Assembly: GCF_046480435.1 (NCBI RefSeq)
Contig: NZ_PKGC01000017.1
DNA from: Limnospira platensis
Lineage (GTDB): Bacteria; Cyanobacteriota; Cyanobacteriia; Cyanobacteriales; Microcoleaceae
Direction: 5' to 3' (one strand)
DNA length: 51,937 nucleotides
Shown here piece by piece: positions 27,453 to 35,086 of this stretch. Position 1 is the first letter of the stretch. Every line of letters begins with the position of its first letter. A program made the position numbers and the translations under genes. Below the pieces are notes generated by a model that did not search any database, was not told the origin of the DNA, and was given only the letters and a program-made list of their open reading frames with translations.

Positions 27453-28436
27453 ATGGTCAGTCCTAGCCCAGAAGTTAATTTTCCTGTCCATTTTCACAAC
27501 AATAAAGCCTGGGTCAAAATTCCCCATCGTCTGAGTATATTGGAGGCTGTTGATTTTAAGTCAACTTGTCATAATCTGGTTTTGGGAGATCAGGTTCCAC
27601 AGGCTATTATTCTCGATTTTAGCGAGACTACATTTATCGATAGCAGCGGAGTCGGTGCCTTAGTCAGTAACCTCAAAGCCGCCAAAAACAAAAATGTGGA
27701 ACTTTTGCTAAAAAATGTCAGTCCCCAAGTAATGGCGGTTTTTTCTTTAACATCCCTTGATCAGGTTTTAACCTTTCAACAGGATGAACCCGCACCTCCT
27801 GGGGATAATAGCCAATTACCCGTTACTCATCCTTCCGTTCGCTCTGTGGTTAAACGCTCTATTGATATTGTCGGCGCTATAGTGGGATTGGGTATTACTG
27901 CCGTTTTATCTATTCCCATTGTCATTGCTATTCGCCTTGATAGTCCCGGACCGATTTTGTTTGGTCAAATTCGTTGCGGTTGGATGGGTAAGCGTTTCCG
28001 TATGTGGAAGTTTCGCTCTATGGTGATTAATGCCGAAGAACTCAAAAGCACTATTCCTAATCAGGCAAAAGGTCAAATATTTAAAAATGATAATGACCCC
28101 AGGATTACTAAAGTAGGTCGGTTTTTGCGGCGCACCAGTCTCGATGAATTGCCTCAATTCTGGAATGTTTTAATGGGAGAAATGAGTCTAGTTGGCACTC
28201 GACCACCTACTCCTGATGAAGTGGAGCGTTATGAGGTTCCCCAATGGCAACGCCTAGATGTTAAACCTGGTATGACTGGTGAATGGCAAGTAGGCGGGCG
28301 ATCGCAGATTAAGGATTTTGAAGATATTATTCGCCTTGATCTCAAATATCAGGAAAACTGGAGCTTGATGTATGATCTCAAAATGATTGTCCGCACGATC
28401 GTCATTTTGTTCAAAAAAAATAGTGGTGCAATGTAA
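27453..28436 (+). CDS. STAS domain fused to an initiating sugar transferase
   Basis: A 327-residue two-domain protein. Residues 1-110 form a STAS (anti-anti-sigma) domain with the phosphoacceptor loop FSETTFIDSSGVGAL; S64 or S65 is the expected phosphorylation site. After a short linker, residues 133-327 form a membrane-linked polyisoprenyl-phosphate sugar-1-phosphate transferase (PssY/WcaJ C-terminal type) with a hydrophobic segment (138-160), KFRSM (186-190), DELPQFWNVL (231-240) and VGTRPPTP (about 247-254). This enzyme class starts exopolysaccharide repeat-unit assembly on undecaprenyl phosphate. The next gene, 5 bp downstream, is an RsbW-like kinase, the natural partner of a STAS domain, so polysaccharide initiation is probably controlled by partner switching. 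Confidence 0.9.
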   Translation: MVSPSPEVNFPVHFHNNKAWVKIPHRLSILEAVDFKSTCHNLVLGDQVPQAIILDFSETTFIDSSGVGALVSNLKAAKNKNVELLLKNVSPQVMAVFSLTSLDQVLTFQQDEPAPPGDNSQLPVTHPSVRSVVKRSIDIVGAIVGLGITAVLSIPIVIAIRLDSPGPILFGQIRCGWMGKRFRMWKFRSMVINAEELKSTIPNQAKGQIFKNDNDPRITKVGRFLRRTSLDELPQFWNVLMGEMSLVGTRPPTPDEVERYEVPQWQRLDVKPGMTGEWQVGGRSQIKDFEDIIRLDLKYQENWSLMYDLKMIVRTIVILFKKNSGAM

Positions 28437-28441
28437 GATTA

Positions 28442-28879
28442 ATGGAAGATGAAAATCTACTAATGCGATCGCATCTTAAAGTAGGTACAGATCTACTGTT
28501 TTTAGAGGAAGTATTACAATGGTTTGAGCAGATAACTACTCCCTTTTTGCCTCCCGATCTGAGCTACGAATGCAAGATTGCTATTACCGAAGGGTTCACT
28601 AATGTGGTTCGTCATGCACACCATGGATTATCTAAAAACACTCCCATTGATATTCAGGTGAAGATTTTATCTAATTCTATCGAAATCAAACTATGGGATT
28701 TTGGTCAACCTTTTGATTTCCCCAAAACCCTGCATTTTATTCTTAACGAAAAGATTGCACCTTTGGAAAAAGAACAAGGTAGGGGTTTGATTTTGATGTA
28801 TAAACTCACTGATGAAGTCACTTATTGTCGCCTGGATGACCATCGTAACTGCCTAACTATGCGACGGCATTTCTCTTAA
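28442..28879 (+). CDS. RsbW/SpoIIAB-like anti-sigma-type serine kinase (GHKL ATPase)
   Basis: A 145-residue GHKL ATPase of the anti-sigma kinase group. The N box is ITEGFTNVVRHAHHG, the G1 region is KLWDFGQPFDFP and the G2 region is EKEQGRGLILMYKL. Such kinases phosphorylate the Ser of STAS partners. It begins 5 bp after the STAS-sugar transferase stop, which makes that protein the likely substrate or binding partner. No sigma factor or PP2C phosphatase is adjacent; a phosphatase needed to reverse the switch must lie elsewhere if the model is right. Confidence 0.87.
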   Translation: MEDENLLMRSHLKVGTDLLFLEEVLQWFEQITTPFLPPDLSYECKIAITEGFTNVVRHAHHGLSKNTPIDIQVKILSNSIEIKLWDFGQPFDFPKTLHFILNEKIAPLEKEQGRGLILMYKLTDEVTYCRLDDHRNCLTMRRHFS

Positions 28880-28934
28880 CTTTCAGTCATTATATAGAGT
28901 GCATCTACTAACTACACCCACCCTCAACTAATTA

Positions 28935-28966
28935 TCTGAGATCATCTCAGACTGTGACGTTATATA
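28935..28966 (+). promoter_or_regulatory. Operator-like palindrome and -10 box upstream of clpS
   Basis: TCTGAGAT-C-ATCTCAGA (28935-28951) is a perfect 17-bp inverted repeat. Ten bases later starts an AT-rich stretch TATATAATATAAT (about 28960-28972) that contains good -10 matches. A repressor bound to the palindrome would cover the -35 region. Position about 75-90 bp upstream of clpS. Confidence 0.5.
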
Positions 28967-29025
28967 ATATAATGGATTTGTGATAAGTACAAAATATTGA
29001 TTTAGTCAAACACTAAACCAGAGTT

Positions 29026-29319
29026 ATGGTAGCCTCACCTACGACTACACCCAGTCGTTCTAGTCAAACCGTCCGTAAGCCTTACCCTAACTATAAGGTG
29101 ATTGTCCTTAACGACGATTTTAATACCTTTCAGCACGTCGCTAACTGTCTGATGAAATATCTTCCCGGAATGACTAGCGATCAAGCCTGGGAGTTGACCA
29201 ACCGCGTCCATTATGAAGGTCAGGCGACTGTGTGGGTTGGCCCCCTAGAACAAGCCGAATTGTATCATACCCAACTCAGTCGCGAAGGTTTGACAATGGC
29301 CCCCTTAGAAAAAGCCTAA
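29026..29319 (+). CDS. clpS: ATP-dependent Clp protease adaptor ClpS
   Basis: A 97-residue N-degron adaptor that binds the N-domain of ClpC and delivers proteins with bulky hydrophobic N-terminal residues. The core YKVIVLNDDFNTFQHVANCLMK (given in parts: YKVIVLNDDFNTF, then QHVANCLMKYLPGM) contains the N-degron pocket residues Asn and Asp, and HYEGQATVWVGPLEQAELYH completes the fold. The first 24 residues are a flexible Ser/Thr-rich tail. Cyanobacteria often have two ClpS paralogues; this looks like the canonical one. Its stop overlaps the stop of the convergent gene by 4 bp. Its partner gene clpC is at 5299. Confidence 0.95.
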   Translation: MVASPTTTPSRSSQTVRKPYPNYKVIVLNDDFNTFQHVANCLMKYLPGMTSDQAWELTNRVHYEGQATVWVGPLEQAELYHTQLSREGLTMAPLEKA

Positions 29320-29555
29320 TCATTACCTTCGGCATCTGACATCATAGCCGATCGCATTAATCCCGGCCAGATCAGCAGGAAAAATCCCATCCAGGTCAGG
29401 ACGGGAACCCCTACAATTACCGATAGCCAAACCTGATGAAATATTAGCCAACTGCCACTAATTAGGCTAACTCCCGTCAGCAGAATTGACCAAGGTTGAC
29501 ACCACCAAGGTTTATAGTCCCAAGGATTATCACTTGAGGGTTGATTTTGATTCAT
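29316..29555 (-). CDS. Small two-helix membrane protein (DUF6737-like)
   Basis: A 79-residue protein with the conserved start SDNPWDYKPWWCQPWSILLTG and two hydrophobic helices (SILLTGVSLISGSWLIF and VIVGVPVLTWMGFFLLIWP). I associate this pattern with a cyanobacterial family called DUF6737, though the family name is from memory. It overlaps moaB by one base at its start and converges with clpS, overlapping its stop by 4 bp. Function unknown. Confidence 0.7.
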   Translation of the reverse strand: MNQNQPSSDNPWDYKPWWCQPWSILLTGVSLISGSWLIFHQVWLSVIVGVPVLTWMGFFLLIWPGLMRSAMMSDAEGND

Positions 29556-30073
29556 TAACCACCTTTTTGCAATTGATTAACTAGATGAACTAACTCTGGT
29601 AAAATCAGCTTTTCCATAGCTAGTTTAACCGCTCCTTGGGAACCGGGAACCGAAAATAATAGAGTTTCCCGATATACTCCCGCCGTGGCGCGAGAGGCGA
29701 TCGCACGGGAGCCAATCTCATTATAACTCAGAAACCGAAACAGCTCCCCAAAGCCGGACAAAGTTTTTTCTAGTAACCCTTCAATAGCATCATAAGTCGT
29801 GTCTCGTGGTGCTATTCCCGTTCCCCCATTCACAATCACTGCCTCGATTTTAGCATCACCACAGCATTGATTAAGCGCCTGAGTAATCAAGTCCGGTTCA
29901 TCTTTAATTATCACATAATTACCCAGATGATGACCACTATCTTGCAGCATTTGCTTAATCAAATCACCGCTTTTATCCGTTGACTCAGTGCGAGTATCAC
30001 TGACAGTTAAAACTGCACAATTGACGCTCAAACTACCGCTATCAGGGTGAGGAATTGAGCTACTCATAACCAT
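29555..30073 (-). CDS. moaB: Molybdenum cofactor biosynthesis protein B (MoaB/MogA-like)
   Basis: A 172-residue MPT-adenylyltransferase-fold protein; this family adenylates molybdopterin before molybdate insertion. The substrate-binding motif is AVIVNGGTGIAPRDTTYDAI, and the PGSQGAVKLAM loop is present. ATG 30073 and ATG 30067 are both possible; AAGGATGG upstream favours 30067 slightly. The C-terminus is followed without gap by the small membrane protein gene. Whether it has MogA activity or is the inactive MoaB type cannot be read from sequence. Confidence 0.9.
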   Translation of the reverse strand: MVMSSSIPHPDSGSLSVNCAVLTVSDTRTESTDKSGDLIKQMLQDSGHHLGNYVIIKDEPDLITQALNQCCGDAKIEAVIVNGGTGIAPRDTTYDAIEGLLEKTLSGFGELFRFLSYNEIGSRAIASRATAGVYRETLLFSVPGSQGAVKLAMEKLILPELVHLVNQLQKGG

Positions 30074-30093
30074 CCTTAACTCTCATGCTAACA

Positions 30094-31731
30094 TCAAGCC
30101 AGTTCCATAACCACATCTAAAGTATGTCCTAAAGATTCATAGACTTTGTGCTGTTCAAATACACTTAAAATATCCCCATTAATCTTATTCGCCGCCGCTT
30201 CACTGCGGAGAATTTTTAGAGCCGTAACCGTAGGAACTCCATGCTTATAAGGTCGATCGCCTGCTGTTAGTGCGTCATAAATATCAGCGATCGCCATCAT
30301 TTGTGATTGTAGGGGAATTTGCTTTTTGGTTAATCCCAAAGGATAACCACTACCATCTAACTTTTCATGATGTCCATAGCTAATCTGCGGCACATTTTCC
30401 AGTCCCTTAGTCCAGGGAATTTGCTTTAAGAAATTATAGGTATGGGTCACATGACCTTCAATAATTTCGCGTTCGGAAGCCGTCAAATTACCCTGAGTTA
30501 TTAACAATTGTTCAACCTCTTCTGGTGTCACCAGGGGCTTAATATTGCCATCTATATCCCGATAGGTAATCTTTGATAAATCATGGAGTTTTTCCAGCGG
30601 TTCAGAATGTAAAATCTCCGGTTCGTTGGCTTCCTGCACCATCTCCCAAAACCCTTGCAACTGCTCAATCTCCTGATTCATTTCTAAATCCATACGTTCC
30701 AGAGTTTGACAGTGGGGGCATTCTGTGATACTCTGGGAATGGTTGCTGCTGTACTCTAAAAGCAGTTGATATTTCCTTTGCAGGTAGTCTATCTGTAAAC
30801 TCTGGCGAGCCATAGCGAACCGTTTTTTCATCATTTCCAATTCCCAAGGATAAAGTTTCTTAGCCTTGTTTAAAACTGGTTCAGGAACGCCCACTTTGCC
30901 AAAATCATGAAGTAATGCCGCATAACGCAACTCTTGGATTTGGCGATCGCTAAATTGTACCGCCCCCAGGGGACCATCAGAAACCTGATTAATTTCCTCC
31001 CCTAAACGCACCGTCAAAACTGCCACCCTTTCCGAATGTCCGAAAGTGCAAGGGTCTCGCGCCTCAATCACCTGCACCGAGGTTTTCACAAACCCCTCAA
31101 ATAGTAACTCAATACTCTCTTGTAAATTGCTGCGTTCGATGGAAATTGCCGCCTGAGAAGCCAGACTCCGCAAAATCCTCTCTTCCCAATCAGAATAAGG
31201 CTGGGTGTACTCCATCGTATTTTCAGGAGTCAGTACCAGATCAGATTTTCGCTTGCGGTTAATCAGTTGTAGCACCCCCAGGGTTTCCCCTTCCCGGTTT
31301 TGCATGGGGAGAACTAAAACCGAGCGAGTCCGATAACTGATATTCTCATCAAAACTGCGATCGAGACGATAAGGCTGTTCCTGTGGTAAATTGTACGCAT
31401 CATCAATATTGAGGCTTTTCCCACTCAAAGCCACATGGCCAGCCAGACTTTTATCAGTCAGAGCGATCGCAAATTCTCGGAAAGACAAATTTGGCAAAGA
31501 CTGATTTTGAGCCACCTTAAACAGCAGCTTAGGGCGATCATCACTGTAATCTACCAGATAAACACTTCCCGCATCGCTACAGGTAATTTCCCGACTCTTA
31601 CTAAGTATCAGGTTTAACAGCTTTCCCAAATCCAGAGTCCCCGAGAGCGCCGTACCGATATCTAACAACTTCTCAATCAGCAGCGACTCTTCACTAACCC
31701 CTACAGACACATTAAGATTATCAAAAACCAT
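30094..31731 (-). CDS. GAF/HD-GYP phosphodiesterase-like protein with an inserted CPHC segment
   Basis: A 545-residue protein with an N-terminal GAF domain (about 20-200) and an HD-GYP domain. The domain has H-x-x-R (GHSERVAVL), the HD dyad at 275-276 in LLHDFGKVG, and HHEKLDGSGYPLGL (454-467). HD-GYP proteins hydrolyse c-di-GMP. Here the GYP motif is SGYP, the normal form. An unusual insertion of about 110 residues (about 308-415) splits the HD domain between KKLYPWELEMM and LTASEREIIEGHV. It is helical and contains CPHC (338-341), a possible metal or redox site. ATG 31731 is the start; moaB follows 20 bp downstream. Confidence 0.9.
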   Translation of the reverse strand: MVFDNLNVSVGVSEESLLIEKLLDIGTALSGTLDLGKLLNLILSKSREITCSDAGSVYLVDYSDDRPKLLFKVAQNQSLPNLSFREFAIALTDKSLAGHVALSGKSLNIDDAYNLPQEQPYRLDRSFDENISYRTRSVLVLPMQNREGETLGVLQLINRKRKSDLVLTPENTMEYTQPYSDWEERILRSLASQAAISIERSNLQESIELLFEGFVKTSVQVIEARDPCTFGHSERVAVLTVRLGEEINQVSDGPLGAVQFSDRQIQELRYAALLHDFGKVGVPEPVLNKAKKLYPWELEMMKKRFAMARQSLQIDYLQRKYQLLLEYSSNHSQSITECPHCQTLERMDLEMNQEIEQLQGFWEMVQEANEPEILHSEPLEKLHDLSKITYRDIDGNIKPLVTPEEVEQLLITQGNLTASEREIIEGHVTHTYNFLKQIPWTKGLENVPQISYGHHEKLDGSGYPLGLTKKQIPLQSQMMAIADIYDALTAGDRPYKHGVPTVTALKILRSEAAANKINGDILSVFEQHKVYESLGHTLDVVMELA

Positions 31732-31810
31732 AATCCCACATCAGAACCAACCAACCAACACCTACCCAACTGTGTGGAATTCTAGCCGATTTTGGGGCAG
31801 TTTGTATAAT

Positions 31811-32092
31811 CTAGCTCAAACTGGAAATTTTCTCAGCCATAGCAAAATCATTCTTAGTCAACCCCCCAGCATCATGGGTAGTCAGGGTAATTGTCACCTT
31901 ATTATAGGAAATTTCCAAATCCGGGTGATGACCTGCTGCCTCTGCCGGTTCCACCAGTTGATTAACAAAGGCTACCGCTTCCACAAACCCCTTAAAGGTT
32001 TTCACACACTTGATGGTTTTACCCTCAACAGACCATTGGGGAATCTGAGTCGCCATTTGTTGGATCTCAGTTGCACTCAGTAGTTCAGCCAT
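31811..32092 (-). CDS. 4a-hydroxytetrahydrobiopterin dehydratase (PCD/DCoH)
   Basis: A 93-residue pterin-4a-carbinolamine dehydratase. It dehydrates 4a-hydroxytetrahydropterin; in many bacteria lacking pterin hydroxylases it is thought to serve molybdopterin or folate metabolism. The active site motif AEAAGHHPDLEISYNKVTI (His-His plus the Asn/Lys strand) and LTTHDAGGLTKNDFAMA are complete. ATG 32092 is the start. It is on the same strand as the HD-GYP gene (79 bp apart) and moaB. Confidence 0.95.
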   Translation of the reverse strand: MAELLSATEIQQMATQIPQWSVEGKTIKCVKTFKGFVEAVAFVNQLVEPAEAAGHHPDLEISYNKVTITLTTHDAGGLTKNDFAMAEKISSLS

Positions 32093-32129
32093 ATCAAAAC
32101 TATACCAAATTCTTTCGTTTAAAAAAAAC

Positions 32130-32147
32130 TATCCGCTCTCACGGATA
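32130..32147 (-). terminator. Terminator of the candidate structured RNA
   Basis: On the minus strand TATCCG-tgagag-CGGATA is followed by AG and eight T (A tract 32121-32128 on plus). Confidence 0.75.
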
Positions 32148-32305
32148 ACTAAGCCTTGGATACTACCAGGACATCAGTCAGCGATATGAGAGCGGTCTAG
32201 CGGGTCTCTGTTATTGGAACCTGACTGCCGGAAGGATCTCTCCAATCCAGCCAGACCATATTAGTAGGCTTTTCGGCTCCTAGTCAAAGGAACCTAGGCC
32301 GAATT

Positions 32306-32377
32306 TTAGAGGTCAGCCCCGGCGCACAGCCGGCGTTCTCCAACACAGTGACCCATGCGTTTACTACTGTCACTCAT
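32306..32377 (-). CDS. Possible 23-residue peptide inside the structured RNA
   Basis: ATG at 32377 opens a 23-codon frame ending TAA at 32308-32306; the peptide starts MSDSSKRMGHC and ends CAGADL. AGGAGG stands 8 bases before the ATG, the best ribosome site in the whole window. The peptide has two Cys, one His and several Arg. The ATG region and the site can be occluded by base pairing within the RNA. It could be a leader peptide, a small protein or a chance frame. Confidence 0.35.
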   Translation of the reverse strand: MSDSSKRMGHCVGERRLCAGADL

Positions 32378-32413
32378 GGGCATCACCTCCTGGATATCCT
32401 AAACTTGGAAACT

Positions 32414-32441
32414 AGGATAACACAAAATTCTGAAAGTGCAA
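32414..32441 (-). promoter_or_regulatory. Promoter of the candidate structured RNA
   Basis: Minus strand TTGCAC (32441-32436), 16-base spacer, TATCCT (32419-32414). Four of six matches in each box to the vegetative consensus. Predicted start 6-8 bases downstream. Confidence 0.5.
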
Positions 32442-32511
32442 GCTCGCCGTTGTAGAGGTGACTATTTTGTGATTAATAGGCGATCGCCCTTTCCGGACAG
32501 AGATGCTGAAA

Positions 32512-33645
32512 TCAGCCACCAGAGAAGACTTTAGTCCAATAATGGTTATAGTCCATCAGATCACCCGTATCATTTTCCAGGAAATAGTGACCCACCCCAA
32601 GCTGAGTGAAATTAGGATTAAGAATATTATCACGATGTTCTGGACTGTCCATCCATGCTTGAACCACTGACTCCGGCGTAGTATGACCCGCAGCAATATT
32701 TTCGCCCAATGGCACTATCAATGTAAAGCCTGTGGCCCTAATCCGGTCAGTTAAATTAGACCCATCCCTTCCGGTATGACTAAAAAAGTCTTGCAGTGCC
32801 ATATTAGTGCTATGGGTAGCCGCCGCCTGCGCCAGCAAGGGGTTAATCCTTAGTGGTTGTAAATCTTCCCTAACTCGTTCTTGATTGACCAATTCCAGCA
32901 CTTGCTGCTCAAAATTACAATCCGAACCACTCTCACCTAACGATAGTTCAATATCGCCATAATTGGCGACTCCCAGTTCCCCGATAAAGTCGCCAGCAGT
33001 GATTAATTCAATATCGACATTTTCTAGGGTTGCCAAGGTCTGACCATGGAGTAAAATCAAGGTAGAAGTGCCTGATTGTTTAATCCGTAAATCAGCAATG
33101 GTGACTCCATCAGGAACCCACATTTTATCAATACCAGGCTTGAAGTCGGTAATCAGATCTTGATTAACAGTCGATGATGGTAAAATAAACTGATTAATTC
33201 CACTGCCTCCGGTGAGAGTGTCTAAACCTCGATCGCCTGATAAAACATTATTACCAGACCCTCCGACAATCCAATCATTACCGACACCGCCATAAATGGT
33301 ATCATTGCCAGAACCACCAATTAGAGTATCATTGCCCCGATTACCAAATAATATATCATCACCAGAACCCCCTTCTAAGTAATCATCATTTTGACCGCCA
33401 TAAATGGTATCATTGCCGGAATTACCGATAATCGTATCATTCCCCTGATGTCCTAAGAGAATGCGCCCTTGTTCATTGTTGACCAAATAATCATTACCCT
33501 GCAAAAGAGCGATCGCTTGTGGTAATCCTGGACTTGACAAACGTGCCATTTGCTCGGCTGGGAGTTCTGAGACCATGATGAAATCGTCAGATGGGCTGGC
33601 CATGGCAAAAGTCAACCCGTCTGGCGTGATGATATCGGAAAACAT
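32512..33645 (-). CDS. Secreted RTX calcium-binding / CAP-domain protein
   Basis: A 377-residue protein. From about 50 to 160 it has seven or more RTX nonapeptides of the GGxGxDxU type (GNDTIIGNSGNDTIYGG and onward), which bind calcium and fold after type I secretion. From about 250 to 377 it has a CAP/SCP domain (cysteine-rich secretory protein family) with LELVNQERVREDLQPLRIN, HSTNMALQDFFSHTG, GENIAAGHTTPES and DSPEHRDNILNPNF, including the conserved His/Glu cluster. No N-terminal signal peptide is present, consistent with type I export. RTX plus CAP is a familiar cyanobacterial combination. Function outside the cell unknown. Confidence 0.9.
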   Translation of the reverse strand: MFSDIITPDGLTFAMASPSDDFIMVSELPAEQMARLSSPGLPQAIALLQGNDYLVNNEQGRILLGHQGNDTIIGNSGNDTIYGGQNDDYLEGGSGDDILFGNRGNDTLIGGSGNDTIYGGVGNDWIVGGSGNNVLSGDRGLDTLTGGSGINQFILPSSTVNQDLITDFKPGIDKMWVPDGVTIADLRIKQSGTSTLILLHGQTLATLENVDIELITAGDFIGELGVANYGDIELSLGESGSDCNFEQQVLELVNQERVREDLQPLRINPLLAQAAATHSTNMALQDFFSHTGRDGSNLTDRIRATGFTLIVPLGENIAAGHTTPESVVQAWMDSPEHRDNILNPNFTQLGVGHYFLENDTGDLMDYNHYWTKVFSGG

Positions 33646-34121
33646 AATTATAGACCCTGTTTATGACTATGATAAATATTTTTTTTACCCATTGTCTATA
33701 TTTATTCATCAAGAATTATATAGATCCGAATTGAATCCCAGCGTAATAATGAGTCGGTAGTGTTCCCGATTGAATAATGCGATCGCATTTATGCCCAAAT
33801 TTGACGATTTGGGACAGATTTGTGTTAAGATCCGTAAAGTGTGCGGGTCAAACCCCGTTGTGTCGTCCGGTGGGGGTGAGAATATAGAAAATTATTAGGG
33901 AGTTCGGGAGAAAAAATTGTTTTTCCTCGTCAGTCTGACTATTATCGTGCCAGGGTAAGAATTGCTGATACAGGAATACTATAACCTCCGTCAACAGACT
34001 TGATGGGTGGTGTTGAGCATCCCTCGCTGTCATGTTTGTATGAGCCCATAGGTATAACGCCAATATGGAAGCGTGGGGGAGATATCAAGAAGAACTACTA
34101 TTACGATCGCAACTTGAGAAC
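33646..34121. other. Intergenic region between RTX-CAP and Tic22-like genes
   Basis: No convincing gene. CCCAAAT-ttgacg-ATTTGGG (33796-33815) is a perfect 7-bp hairpin. Its loop supplies TTGACG, and TAAGAT follows 19 bases later at 33828-33833; this may be the promoter of the Tic22-like gene, though the spacing is long. An open frame on the minus strand at 33848-34063 has no coding character. Confidence 0.35.
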
Positions 34122-34904
34122 ATGATTAAATCATTTTTCCATTTGAGCCTGTTACTGGGAGTTATCAGTGGCAACTTGTTAATGAGTCCCACCCTGCCAC
34201 CCGGAACCGTGGGAGCATCCCTACTGGGAACCCAGGCTGCTGAAGCACTGACATTAGAGGAAATTCAGGCAAAATTACGCCCAGTCCCAGTATTTACAAT
34301 TACCGACCCTACCGGTTCCCCCCTAGTGGCCACAGTTCCCGCCGGAGAAAATGGCAGCGGTACTGCTGCAGTAGCAGGGATATTTATTAGCCGTCAGGAT
34401 GCCCTCAGATTTGTAGAAAATCTGAGAAACAATAATCCTGAATTAGCGAACTCCGTAGAGGTAACAGCAGTTTCTCTGGGGGAAGTGTACCAGATGAGCC
34501 AACAGAGCCGCAACCGTGCTGATGATATCCAATTTGCTTATGTTCCGGTGCAGCAAGAGGTAGAGTCAGCCCGCGCGGTAATGCAGCAAAGTGGTCGATC
34601 GCCCAATGAATTTAATGGCGTGCCTCTGTTTATGGCAAGAGGAGGCCCAGACAATGGTTATTTAACCATCCAACGTGGCAATGACCAAGTGATTCCCATG
34701 TTCTTCTCTAAACAGGACTTAGAGGGAATGTTATCCCAATTTCGGGAAGAGCAACCGGACTTAATATCCTCGGTAACAGTGCAGGTGGTTCCTCTGGAAG
34801 CCTTATTAGAAGCCTTCCGAACTGATGATAACCAATTTTTAGACCGGATCATCTTAGTTCCACCACGGGAAACCCTGGAATTTTTGAGAAATAATCAACG
34901 TTAG
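34122..34904 (+). CDS. Tic22-like family protein
   Basis: About 260 residues starting at ATG 34122 (MIKSFFHLSLLLGVISG), which gives a clear signal peptide with cleavage near AAEALTLEE. The open frame extends upstream to 34065 but that part lacks coding character. The mature part fits the Tic22 family: KLRPVPVFTITDPTGSPLVA, FISRQDALRFVENL, then a second similar half VPLFMARGG ... IPMFFSKQDLEGML. In cyanobacteria Tic22 (periplasmic) takes part in outer-membrane biogenesis with Omp85; the plastid homologue acts in protein import. A strong hairpin follows the gene. Confidence 0.9.
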   Translation: MIKSFFHLSLLLGVISGNLLMSPTLPPGTVGASLLGTQAAEALTLEEIQAKLRPVPVFTITDPTGSPLVATVPAGENGSGTAAVAGIFISRQDALRFVENLRNNNPELANSVEVTAVSLGEVYQMSQQSRNRADDIQFAYVPVQQEVESARAVMQQSGRSPNEFNGVPLFMARGGPDNGYLTIQRGNDQVIPMFFSKQDLEGMLSQFREEQPDLISSVTVQVVPLEALLEAFRTDDNQFLDRIILVPPRETLEFLRNNQR

Positions 34905-34915
34905 GGCAAGTTTTG

Positions 34916-34943
34916 GGGGGGAATTGATGGTAAAATTCCCCCC
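34916..34943 (+). terminator. Hairpin after the Tic22-like gene
   Basis: GGGGGGAATT-gatggtaa-AATTCCCCCC, a 10-bp perfect stem 11 bp after the stop. There is no T tract, so it may stabilise the 3-prime end rather than terminate alone. Confidence 0.55.
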
Positions 34944-35086
34944 ATATCATCAGCCTACAGCCTGTTCAGAAATCATCTGATCACCTCTCAAGGTCCCTCT
35001 CCCTCTCTGGGATCGAGATTTAGGGTGAGGGCAATGTATTAAGCGACTGGTGAACAAGCTGTAAGCAGGTTTTCAGGTGGTGCGAA

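Larger units (their letters stand above)
32120..32407 (-). ncRNA. Candidate structured RNA of about 288 nt, unidentified
   Basis: The minus strand carries a complete transcription unit in the gap between two genes. A promoter (see 32414-32441) predicts a start near 32407, and a 6-bp terminator hairpin plus eight T ends it near 32120. Inside, GGATA-t-CCAGGA near the 5-prime end (about 32398-32387) can pair with TCCTGG-tag-TATCC near the 3-prime end (about 32172-32158), closing the whole domain. Within it are further hairpins: GCCGGC/GCCGG around 32333-32319, CGG..CCTAG/CTAGG..CCG around 32300-32274, and CCCATG/CATGGG around 32380-32352. The closing stem covers part of a perfect Shine-Dalgarno in front of a 23-codon ORF. 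I found no match to tmRNA, RNase P RNA or SRP RNA; a divergent 6S RNA is not excluded. Confidence 0.6.

Noticed and set aside
32220..32260. SRP-RNA-like phrase CCTGACTGCCGGAAGGA on the plus strand
   Set aside because: Only the short GGAAGGA part resembles the SRP domain IV; the flanking bases do not form the required stem, and the promoter and terminator indicate the minus strand.
33848..34063. 71-residue minus-strand frame in the gap before the Tic22-like gene
   Set aside because: No ribosome site, no recognisable domain, and it overlaps the probable promoter region of the Tic22-like gene.
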